Shown: positions 54,738-63,100 of the stretch, one piece after another
Layout: the number at the start of each line of letters is the position of its first letter
Position numbering within the stretch: position 1 is the first letter of the stretch
Source of the DNA: JAJDNH01 sp964552395
GTDB lineage: Bacteria; Acidobacteriota; Thermoanaerobaculia; Thermoanaerobaculales; Sulfomarinibacteraceae
NCBI GenBank assembly: GCA_964552395.1
Contig: CAZKGM010000002.1
Location: 186,001 to 250,000, forward strand
DNA: 64,000 bases
Direction of reading: 5' to 3'
Notes under the pieces: generated by a model
The model's input: the letters and a program-made list of their open reading frames with translations, nothing else
Databases searched by the model: none
What the model was told of the DNA's origin: nothing
Program-made: the position numbers and the translations under genes

Positions 54738-56717
54738 CTAACCTGCCCCGAGGATCTGGGCTTCGTACTCCTGCAGGGAGTCGAACATCGCAAACGGGCG
54801 GCCCCTCACGGCCTCGGGATCGGGCAGCGGCACCGCACCGGTCGCTTTCAGTAGAAGACCCAGCAGCTGCCTCAGCGCATCGACAGGACTGCTGTCGGAG
54901 CCAACGATCGGCCGCGGGTCGAAGCTCGTGCTGCGCACACGGACCACCCGCAGCGCCACGGTCTCGCTCCAGGGCGAGTCGAGAAGGAGGTCGATGACGA
55001 CAAAAGGCCGCTGCTCTTCGCCGCCTCGTACCCCCACCGTGGCCAGCGCTAGGACCTGCTCGTTGCGGAGCAACCGCTCGCCCCCACCCACACTCAGCAC
55101 CAGCCCGGACGCCTCCAGCCGCACCGGAACTGCTTCCATGATCTTCAGTGTGTGGCGGACAACCTCCGAAACCTCTATGGGCTCCAGCGCCTCCGGTTCC
55201 TCGGCCTCGTCACCTCCGGCACTCTCACCAGTTGTTACAGCCGCCCTCTCCGGATCCAACCGCCGCTGCGAGAGCGCTCGCTGCAACTCGACCTGCGTCT
55301 CCGCCGGGATATCGGGATGTGTCGCTGCCGCCTCGACCAGGCCCACGGCGGCAGGGATCCCCAACTCCACCGCCAGGCGCGACGCCCGTGCCAACGGGCC
55401 CGGAGGCACCCTCGCCAGATCGGCCGCTGCAAGCGATGTCAGCGCCTGCCCCGCCTCGTCGTCACGTCCGCCGGCCAGCAATGCCTCCGCCACTGTCACC
55501 GTCGTCCCCGGGTCCACGGGCTGCTCCGGCGCGTGCTGGACGAGCTCGGTCCACACCGCGAGCCCGAGCTCCGTGCTGCCCGAACGCAGGGATTGCCGGA
55601 TGAGCTGTGCCGCTATCGGGGCCGCCTCGGCCGCTGCGCCCGCCTGGCACGCCATGTTCCAGTAGGCAAGTGCAGCATCGACATTGTCCCGCTGTCGCGT
55701 CACCTGATCTCGCAGCATGGCCAGGGCGCGGTCGCGATCGCCGGTCCTGAAGATCTCCATCGCTTCGTCGATGGTCGTGTTGTCAACGAGGGTGATCTTG
55801 GACTCGATGGCGGGATGGATGAAGCGCTTCTCGATCTCGAGCTTGCTCATGCCGGCGGCAACGACCAGCCCGAAGGCGAACCCCCAAACATGCGCCCAGT
55901 GAGCGACCCCACCCCCTCCGGAGCCGGGCGCGACAACGTCCATGGCCTGCGCGAACGCCAGCTCACGCAAGAGCCACAGCCCCAGCATCAGCCATGCCGG
56001 CGCCGTGAAAGTACCGTGGAAAATGAAGCCGAACCAATAAAAGAAGCGGATCTTCCGGTTCCAGAAGCGGATCAGGAACGCCCCCATGACGCCGGCGATG
56101 GCGCCCGAGGCGCCGATCAGGGGTCCGGACAGGTGTGGATACCTGACAACGTACATCAGCGCCGCAAAAACGCCAGCGACAAGGTAGAAGGAGGCGAAGA
56201 CCGGGCGCCCCCACGCGTCCTCGAGAAACGGTCCGGTGAGAAACAGGATGAACAGATTCCCGAGGAGGTGGAACCAGCCGCCGTGCATGAACATGTGAGT
56301 GATGAGGGCGTACGCCTTCATGTGCGCCGGAATCAGCCCCAGCTTGCGCGCCGGGATTTCTTGCAGCGCTTGGAACGCCTCTTCCACGTACGTCTGCAGC
56401 TGGGCCTGCTGCTCTCGAAGCACGGACGCATCACGCGGCGGCTTTTCCCCAAACTGCCGTACGACCTCCCTCATTGCCTCGTCGACATCCTGGCGGCCGC
56501 CGCTCATCAGCTTGGTGAGCCGCTCATCGAGCTTCAGGTAGGGGTGGTGGACCCAGTACTGAACGGCCTCCTGGAGCCTCTCCCCCGCCTTGCGCTGACT
56601 CTCCTTGGTGCTGGGCAAGGTTATGAGGAAGACGAGAAGACAGATGATCATGATCCCGAACGTGACCCACGGTAAGCGGCGGACCGAGGTGTCCTCATGT
56701 CCGATCGGGATCAGCAT
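54738..56717 (-). CDS. Rhomboid-family membrane protein with C-terminal TPR-like region
   Basis: 659 residues. The N-terminal helix and a cytoplasmic or periplasmic insert (to ~130) lead into a rhomboid core: GGWFHLLGNLFILFLTGPFLED, the nucleophile Ser in IGASGAIAGVMGAFL and the His in VAHWAHVWGFAFG, so an active intramembrane Ser-His protease is expected. About 350 residues follow: TPR-like helices (EAMEIFRTGDRDRALAML; VTVAEALLAGGRDDEAGQALTSL) and a mixed C-terminal domain. Substrate unknown. Confidence 0.85.
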   Translation of the reverse strand: MLIPIGHEDTSVRRLPWVTFGIMIICLLVFLITLPSTKESQRKAGERLQEAVQYWVHHPYLKLDERLTKLMSGGRQDVDEAMREVVRQFGEKPPRDASVLREQQAQLQTYVEEAFQALQEIPARKLGLIPAHMKAYALITHMFMHGGWFHLLGNLFILFLTGPFLEDAWGRPVFASFYLVAGVFAALMYVVRYPHLSGPLIGASGAIAGVMGAFLIRFWNRKIRFFYWFGFIFHGTFTAPAWLMLGLWLLRELAFAQAMDVVAPGSGGGGVAHWAHVWGFAFGLVVAAGMSKLEIEKRFIHPAIESKITLVDNTTIDEAMEIFRTGDRDRALAMLRDQVTRQRDNVDAALAYWNMACQAGAAAEAAPIAAQLIRQSLRSGSTELGLAVWTELVQHAPEQPVDPGTTVTVAEALLAGGRDDEAGQALTSLAAADLARVPPGPLARASRLAVELGIPAAVGLVEAAATHPDIPAETQVELQRALSQRRLDPERAAVTTGESAGGDEAEEPEALEPIEVSEVVRHTLKIMEAVPVRLEASGLVLSVGGGERLLRNEQVLALATVGVRGGEEQRPFVVIDLLLDSPWSETVALRVVRVRSTSFDPRPIVGSDSSPVDALRQLLGLLLKATGAVPLPDPEAVRGRPFAMFDSLQEYEAQILGAG

Positions 56718-56830
56718 GCCTCGCTACCCCCTTCTCTTCGCCGACGCCCCTAACACGCCCGCGCCATGCCGGGCCGGCCCCAACTCCCCATCGCATCTCA
56801 CTGGGTCACGTCATCGTGAGCAGTCCCAGG

Positions 56831-56836
56831 TAGTAT
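56831..56836 (+). promoter_or_regulatory. -10 element for a near-leaderless trmJ transcript
   Basis: TAGTAT (overlapping TATAGC) ends 9 bases before the ATG at 56846; there is no clear Shine-Dalgarno sequence between them. Confidence 0.35.
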
Positions 56837-56845
56837 AGCTGGATC

Positions 56846-57595
56846 ATGCCAGTTGCTGCACTCATCCTGGTTGAGACGTCGCTCCCCGGGAACCTCGGCT
56901 CCGCCCTGCGGGTGGCCGCCAACTTCGGCATCCCCAGCGTCGAGCTTGTGCGGCCTCATGTGCAACCCGACGAGCCCGAGGTGCAGGCCTGGGCGTGCGG
57001 TGCGAGCGACCACGTCTGCATCCGGGTGCAGGACACTCTCGCAGCCGCGGCAGCGCCGTACCGCGTCCTCGTTGGCACCGCCTCGCGCCGCGGCCGTGAC
57101 AACCTGCCCGTCCTCACGCCGCCGGAGCTCGTTGCCGCTCTGACCACCCGTCCTCTCGACGCCACCGCGCTCCTGTTCGGCAACGAGACCCGGGGCCTGC
57201 CGCGACGCGCCCTGGACCGTTGTGACCTCGTTGTCCGGATTCCCACACAGCCCCGGTTTCCAGTCCTCAACCTGGTGCAGGCCATCGCCGTACTCACCAG
57301 CTACCTGTCGGTCGAGCTTACGCCGTCCGACGGCTCGATCGAGCTCCCCGCCGATCAGCAAGCGGTCGCAGCCCTGATGAAGCACCTCGAACGGAGCCTG
57401 CTCACGATTGGGTTTCTGGACCCCGCCAACCCTCAACGAATCCTCCGCAAGCTCCGTCGCATCTTTGGTCGCGCCGCAATCTCTGAAGGCGAGGTGGCCA
57501 TCCTTCACGGCATCTGCCGTCAGATGGAGTGGGCCGCAAACGCGGATCCGGGGGAGCTTCCCGCCCACCCACCCGGTGAAGGAGTGACGGAGTGA
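56846..57595 (+). CDS. TrmJ-like SPOUT RNA 2'-O-methyltransferase
   Basis: 249 residues. SPOUT knot motifs: VETSLPGNLGSALRVAANFG (motif 1 with Asn for catalysis), LLFGNETRGLP (motif 2) and RIPTQPRFPVLNLVQAIAV (motif 3). The C-terminal ~85 residues form the TrmJ helical extension (LMKHLERSLLTIGFLDPANP). TrmJ methylates position 32 of tRNAs; related LasT-type proteins are also possible. The stop codon lies inside three tandem GGAGTGAC units, so repeat-number change would alter the C terminus. Confidence 0.88.
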   Translation: MPVAALILVETSLPGNLGSALRVAANFGIPSVELVRPHVQPDEPEVQAWACGASDHVCIRVQDTLAAAAAPYRVLVGTASRRGRDNLPVLTPPELVAALTTRPLDATALLFGNETRGLPRRALDRCDLVVRIPTQPRFPVLNLVQAIAVLTSYLSVELTPSDGSIELPADQQAVAALMKHLERSLLTIGFLDPANPQRILRKLRRIFGRAAISEGEVAILHGICRQMEWAANADPGELPAHPPGEGVTE

Positions 57596-57698
57596 CGGAG
57601 TGACGGAATCCCCCACCCACCCGGGTGCGCAAGACGCGAGACGCAAGACGTTCCCCCAGCCACCCCGGGGAACGCAATTACGCTCCCCCACCCACCCG
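57564..57698. repeat. Tandem GGAGTGAC repeat and CCCACCCACCCG direct repeats at the trmJ 3' end
   Basis: GGAGTGAC occurs three times without gap (57581-57604), spanning the trmJ stop (57593-57595). CCCACCCACCCG occurs at 57564, 57612 and about 57687. The rest of the gap to 57761 holds no gene. Confidence 0.75.
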
Positions 57699-57761
57699 CC
57701 CCAGAAAACGTGGCCGTGGCGCGCTCCGGAGCAGGCTCGGTCCGAGAGGCTCTCCGTCTAC

Positions 57762-57784
57762 AGCGATTCGGGTAGCGAATCGTT
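57762..57784. repeat. REP-like palindrome, copy 4
   Basis: AGCGATTCG-GGTAG-CGAATCGTT, a 9-bp stem with one G-T pair, touching the 3' end of the TPR gene (stop at 57786). Same family as 23052. Confidence 0.65.
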
Positions 57785-57785
57785 C

Positions 57786-59042
57786 TCAGTGGTTGGCCGT
57801 GGTCTGCTGCTCCAGCTGGCCCGCCAGTTTGAGCAGGCCAGGGTCGGTCGGAAAGCGATCGAGGAACTTCGACAGGTGTAGGGCTGCGTCCATGAAGCGG
57901 CCGTTGCGCAGCAGCAGCTGGACCAGGCGAGCTGCAAGTTCAGGCCGGTCGGGAGCAAGCTCTGTCGCGCGTTGGAGCGCGAGACGAGCGTCATCGATGT
58001 CGCCGGCGCGCTCTGCCACAACGGCGACCTCCACCAAGATGCTGACGTCTCCGGGGGCCACGCCCCAGGCGCTTCGAATGTAACGAAGCGCGGTCTGGTA
58101 GTCGCCGCGTCTCTGCGCCATCCGGGACAGCGCCAGGTACGGCCATGGAGAGGCCGGCATGAGGCGAACCGCAGTCCGCGCCGCTTTCTCCGCCTCCTCG
58201 GAACGTCCCAGTGTGTCAAGGGCACGAGCCAGAACTGAGAACGCCCTGGCGCGAATCCGGACCGGCATTCGAGGGTTGCCGCAGACCTCGCTCAGTAGGC
58301 TGACTGCTTTCTCGGGCTCCCCGCCTTCGAGGCTCCACTCGGCCCGTGCAATGCGAACCTTCGGGGCGTGTGCAACCGGCTCGAGCACCCGCCCCACATC
58401 GTCATCGCGACCAATGCGACGGAGCTCCTGGGCATAGGCCAGGAGCGCGGCGGCACGCTTTCTAGGGTAGACCTCGGCGCCCCGGCGCAAGCCCTCGAGG
58501 CGCAGCCACTCGTCATCTCCCGGCAGGATGTCGACCCTCGGCACCCGAAAACCCGGCGCCAGGGCCTCCGCCTGCGCCAGCTCGTCCAGTGCGTCGTCGT
58601 AGCGCCCGTCCTTCATGAGAAGCAACGCGACAAGGCGGTGCAGATAGGGCGAGGTCGGATTCCGACGCACCGCCGATCGCACCGCCCTGAAGGCACCCTC
58701 CACGTCATTCTTCAGGAGAGCCGCAATCCCCGCATTCAGCCAGCCAGCGGCATACGAGGGCATCCAGCGCTCCTGCAGCCCGGACAGTCGCTCGAGGGGC
58801 GGTACGATCAGGTCCGGCTGCACGCTGAGCAGCTCGTCGCCGCGCAGCCGTCGCAGCCACATGGCTGACGAGGGAAGCGCCACCAGCCACGACCGGTCCA
58901 GCTCCTCGCCGGCGGTCGCCGGAGCGATGGCAAGGCGCGTGTCGATCTGTCGCCAGGTCCACCAGCCCAGCCCCGAGACCACCTCGATCAGGAGCGCGAC
59001 GACAGCCACGCCGATCGCGATATTCCTCGCTCCCGTCTTCAC
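57786..59042 (-). CDS. Membrane-anchored TPR protein
   Basis: 418 residues from GTG 59042, which overlaps the murB stop (GTGA) and has GGAGG 8 bases upstream. One N-terminal helix (IAIGVAVVALLIEVVSGLGWW), then about nine TPR-like helical hairpins (LALSRMAQRRGDYQTALRY; VVAERAGDIDDARLALQRAT). It resembles the tetratricopeptide proteins often found in exopolysaccharide or cell envelope clusters; no specific role can be given. Coupled to murB, so probably envelope-related. Confidence 0.78.
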   Translation of the reverse strand: MKTGARNIAIGVAVVALLIEVVSGLGWWTWRQIDTRLAIAPATAGEELDRSWLVALPSSAMWLRRLRGDELLSVQPDLIVPPLERLSGLQERWMPSYAAGWLNAGIAALLKNDVEGAFRAVRSAVRRNPTSPYLHRLVALLLMKDGRYDDALDELAQAEALAPGFRVPRVDILPGDDEWLRLEGLRRGAEVYPRKRAAALLAYAQELRRIGRDDDVGRVLEPVAHAPKVRIARAEWSLEGGEPEKAVSLLSEVCGNPRMPVRIRARAFSVLARALDTLGRSEEAEKAARTAVRLMPASPWPYLALSRMAQRRGDYQTALRYIRSAWGVAPGDVSILVEVAVVAERAGDIDDARLALQRATELAPDRPELAARLVQLLLRNGRFMDAALHLSKFLDRFPTDPGLLKLAGQLEQQTTANH

Positions 59043-59974
59043 AGCGGCATCCTCCGGCCAAGCTCGTCGATGAAGCGAATCTCCGGCTCGAGCTCGATGT
59101 CGAAAGCTCCTTGTACTCGAGCGCGCATCTGCTTCGCGAGTATCAGAATATCCGATGCCGTAGCTCCGCGCGAGCTGACGATGACATTGGCGTGTCGCTC
59201 CGACACCTGCGCCCCACCACAGCGTAGGCTCTTGCAACCACATGCCTCGAGAAGGCGCCCCGCGTAGTCGCCATCGGGGTTCTTGAACACGGAGCCGGCG
59301 GACGTGCCCGGCGGCAGCTTCCGTCGCCGCTGCTCATTGACCTCGCGGATACGTTGGTTGATCGAGGCGAGGTCGTCTGACTCCAGAGCGATCCGTGCCT
59401 GCACCACGACCTCTCCCCTGCCGCCCAGCTCACTCCACCTGTAGCCGTGATCGATGTCGCTTCCGGGCACCAGCCGCAAGCCATCCCGGGATCCCGCGAG
59501 CTTCACCCATTCCAAGAGGTCGAAGACCTCGACGCCGTAGGCGCCCGCGTTCATGACCACCGCACCGCCGACCGATCCGGGAACACCGAGCAGCCGTTCG
59601 AGACCGCTGAGCCCAGCCCGCGCCACGGCTCGGCAGACCTGTGTCAGGTTGGCACCCCCCCCAGCCTCTACCCCATCGAGGTCGACCTCCCAGCGTGCCA
59701 GCTCTCCCCCGAGCGTGATTACGGGGATCCGCAGGCCCTGATCACAGATCACGAGGTTGCTCCCGGCGCCCATGACGAAATACGACAACCCTTGCGCTGC
59801 GAGCAGCTCAAGTACTTGCTGTACGGCATCTTCACCTGTACACCGCACCATCAGGTCGGCGGGTCCACCAACCTTGAGAGTGGTCCACGCCCGGAGCTCC
59901 ACGCGCTCATGAAGCTCGACATGACGGGCTGCCGGCAGGCGGCCGAGAGCGCCTTTCAGCTCACCGAGCAGCAT
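59039..59974 (-). CDS. murB: UDP-N-acetylenolpyruvoylglucosamine reductase
   Basis: 311 residues. FAD-binding GAGSNLVI and GVPGSVGGAVVMNAGAYG, the catalytic Ser in GSVFKNPDGDYAGRLLE and C-terminal Glu in LEPEIRFI. Short form lacking the type-I YrxxxFK loop, i.e. type II MurB. Reduces UDP-GlcNAc-enolpyruvate to UDP-MurNAc with NADPH in peptidoglycan synthesis. Not in the usual mur/fts cluster here. Its start is overlapped by a short ORF with a far stronger ribosome binding site (see 59961-60068). Confidence 0.95.
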   Translation of the reverse strand: MLLGELKGALGRLPAARHVELHERVELRAWTTLKVGGPADLMVRCTGEDAVQQVLELLAAQGLSYFVMGAGSNLVICDQGLRIPVITLGGELARWEVDLDGVEAGGGANLTQVCRAVARAGLSGLERLLGVPGSVGGAVVMNAGAYGVEVFDLLEWVKLAGSRDGLRLVPGSDIDHGYRWSELGGRGEVVVQARIALESDDLASINQRIREVNEQRRRKLPPGTSAGSVFKNPDGDYAGRLLEACGCKSLRCGGAQVSERHANVIVSSRGATASDILILAKQMRARVQGAFDIELEPEIRFIDELGRRMPL

Positions 59975-60068
59975 GACCGAGCCCGGTAGCGGCCTCTTGG
60001 GAATGTTGGCACGATGGTTGCTTGTTCTGCGGGTGTGTCAGGGCACAGATCCTTGACACCCACATCAT
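59961..60068 (-). CDS. Possible 35-codon leader ORF overlapping the murB start
   Basis: AAGGAGGAGGT stands immediately before two consecutive ATG codons (60068 and 60065), opening a 35-codon frame that begins M-M-W-V-S-R-I-C and ends 12 bases inside murB. The murB start itself (59974) has only a weak ribosome binding site. This is the arrangement of a translationally coupled leader peptide. No similarity to known leaders; could also be chance. Confidence 0.35.
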   Translation of the reverse strand: MMWVSRICALTHPQNKQPSCQHSQEAATGLGHAAR

Positions 60069-60084
60069 ACCTCCTCCTTCTTCC

Positions 60085-60112
60085 TGCGGACCTCACGGTC
60101 CGCACCTTTTTT
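60085..60112 (+). terminator. Plus-strand terminator-like hairpin with no plus-strand gene before it
   Basis: Stem TGCGGACC / GGTCCGCA with loop TCAC, then CC and six T (60107-60112). On the plus strand this is a textbook terminator, but all genes for 2.5 kb to its left are on the minus strand. On the minus strand it sits between the sigma-54 activator stop (60179) and the murB leader. Confidence 0.5.
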
Positions 60113-60178
60113 CTCCATCGTGAACGCGCCGTGGCCTCCCGTTCCCGGAAGAGCTCCCGGCACCCCGCTCCCGATACG

Positions 60179-63100
60179 CTACACATCCGTGAGCCCCAGC
60201 GTCCGAATGTGGTACAGAAGTGTCTGGCGGGAGATTCCGAGCTCACGTGCGGTGGCACTCCGATTGCCCTGGTGCCGCTGGAGCGCCGACCTGAAGAGCC
60301 GGCGCCGGAACCCCGTCAGCGCCACCTCGTAGTTGCACGCGCCGATTGGCTCGGGCACAGCATCGAACGGCAGATGTTCGGGCCGCACGACCCCTCCGTC
60401 GGCACGAACTGCGGCGACTTCGATCACGCTTCGCAGCTCACGGACATTGCCGGGCCAGTCGTGGCGCAGAAGGGCGGCCTCCGCTTCACGACTCCATCGC
60501 AATGGTCGGCTCCCGTTGCGACGCATCAGCAAGCTTTCGAACAACTCTCTCAGCACCGGGATGTCCTCGCGACGATCCCGCAAAGGTGCGATGGTGACGG
60601 TGACGGAGGCGATTCGGAAGAACAGATCGGCCCGAAAGGTGCCGTCCCGAACCAGCTTCGACAGGTCGCGGTGGGTGGCAGCGACAATCCGGACGTCGAC
60701 CTCGCGCACCCGGTCGGAACCGACCGGGCGAACCTCGTGCGACTCCAGGAACCTCAGGAGCTTGGCCTGCAGCGCCAGATCCAGGTCACCGATCTCGTCC
60801 AGGAATAGCGTCCCGTGGTGAGCCGCAACGGCGAGGCCGCCCCGCTCCCGGTCCGCCCCCGTGAAGGCGCCGCGCACTGAGCCGAAGAGCTCGGACTCGA
60901 CCAGCGCGGCCGGCACGGCCGCCATGTTGACGCCGACAAAACGCCCGCGGCGACCGGAGAGCCGATGCAGCGCCCGCGCCGCCACCTCCTTCCCAACCCC
61001 GGTTTCACCGAGGATTGTCACCGGCATGTCTGCGGACGCCAGGCTCTTGATCTCCCCCCGCAGCTCGCGGATTGCGTTGCTCCCGCCGTGAAGGCCGGTC
61101 GCACTGGCCTCCGGGTCCGGATCCTCGTCGTCCGGAACGACCAAGAGCGAGGTGAGAGCAGTGAGAAGCCGCCATACCGAGCGATCGCGGACCGGCGCGC
61201 CGAGCGCAACGAGACTGACATCGCCGCCGTCCACTCGTTCGCGTTCGATCCCGTCTCCCGCCCTCCAGACGAGGTGGCCGCTCCGTCGCGCCCGCACCTC
61301 GAGGCCCGTGACGCCGAGCCCTTCGAGCAGCTCTCCGACCTCGTCGCCCGCAAGGGCGCTCAGGCTGCCCTCCTCCGCCAGCCGACCGAGAACGCCGAGA
61401 ACCTCCGAGCTGGATGCAACTTCGTCTCGCAGGCGGCGGGCCCAGCCGTCCAGCCCTGCACCCACAAGCGCCGACACGGCGCGATTGCGCACGCCAGGGG
61501 CAACCCAGTCCTGGCGCCCCAGAAGCCGTTCACAGATTGCTAGCGCAAGGGCTTGCGACGCGAGGATGGGTGAGCCCGTCCCAAGCACCGCGACCGCCGC
61601 CGCGCGATCACCACGAACGAGGGCGCCGGCAAGCCGCGCGCACAGGAGGAGTCCCCACGGATCCGGCACGTCATCGTCACACCGCTCGTCCTCGCCGAGC
61701 AGGGTTTTGGCCAAGGGTACCCACATCGAGCCCTCCTGGCCACCTCGCTCGAGCAGCTCCACCGCTGCAGACAGATCGTGTCTCAACAGGGCCTCCGCTC
61801 CGCGAAGGAAGGCTGTGCCCTCGCCGACCCCGTCGCGCTCCGCCTGTTCCTGCGGCGGAAGCCGCTGCACGCCCTCGGTGAAGCGCCGTTCGTCCCCAAT
61901 AGCGAGAGCGAGCCGAGTCCTCTCCCAGTCGAGATACTGGTCAGGACGGCCGTCGTCGGAGGTCGAGAAGCGAGCCAGGGCGCGGTTCACTTCCAGCTTG
62001 TCGAGATCCGATACTCCCATGTTGAAAAGGACGACACGCGTACGAAAGCGGAACCCCGCCGCCTGCAGCAGCCGGAAGGCCCGCAGGTGATGCAGATCTG
62101 CAGCAACCGTGTCCCCCTGTACCAGCGACACACGGCCAAGGTCGAGCTGGACGAGCCCGGCCCTTCCCGGTGCGGGCTCCTCGTCGGCAACACAGCGCAG
62201 AATCCGAGCGCCTGCCCGGTATCGGCCGTCCGCAAACATGACCAGCGCCATCCGATGAGCGAGCTCCCGCCGCAGAACCGGCGAGCCGGCGGTCACCTCG
62301 TGCCTCCAGCGTCTATCCCGGCCCTTCTTGTTCTCACTCAGCAGCGTCAGGTTGATCTCGATCCGGCGGCGGACAAACCCGCCCAGCGCGGGTATGCAAC
62401 GGCGCAGCGCGGCTTCGGCCTCCCGCGCTCCGCCGGCCGTCCCGAGGACGGCACCCTCCAGCCGCCTCAGTGCAACCTCGGCGGCTGCACGCGGCGCCAC
62501 CGCCGCCTCAGCCTCCGGCACGAGCTCTACCTTCACATCCGGCGGGGTGTCGACCGCGTTGAGCCACCGCGTCCACGGTCTCCCCTCCTGCTCGGACACG
62601 GCTGCCAACCAGCGCCTCGCCTCTGTGAGGTCCAACTCGCCCAGCGCGGCCTCGGCGAGGGCCAGGCGAAGTGCTGGCGGAACCGCATCGGGCGCGACCT
62701 CGCCGAACACGCTCAACGCCTCGCGTCCCTCGAGCGCCTGTGTCTGCATCCGCACCCATTCCAGCGCCTCGCCCTCGTCCTCGCCCCCCAACAGGCGGTG
62801 CCGAAGGTGGGGCCCCGAACTCCGGACGAACAACCCTGCGACCTCCCGGTGGAGCTCGTCCGTGCGCATCAAGGGCGGCAGCGGCAGGCGCCAACGGTCG
62901 CCCCGCCGGACGGCGCCAAGGGCCTGCGCACGACGGGCGAGGTCGGGCGGCCGCAAAGCCGTGAGCGCCATTGCCATCGCTTCGGGGACGCCGCCCGGCA
63001 GCAGCGACAGAACACGGCCGACGAGATCTTCGCCGACGGGGGTCGCCTTGCCTCTCTCCCCGTCGGCGAAGAGGGCTGCCGCAACCTGGCTCAGCTCGTG

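Noticed and set aside
57564..57698. Short CRISPR-like array
   Set aside because: Repeats are 8-12 bp, partly without spacers and overlap a coding end; no cas genes.
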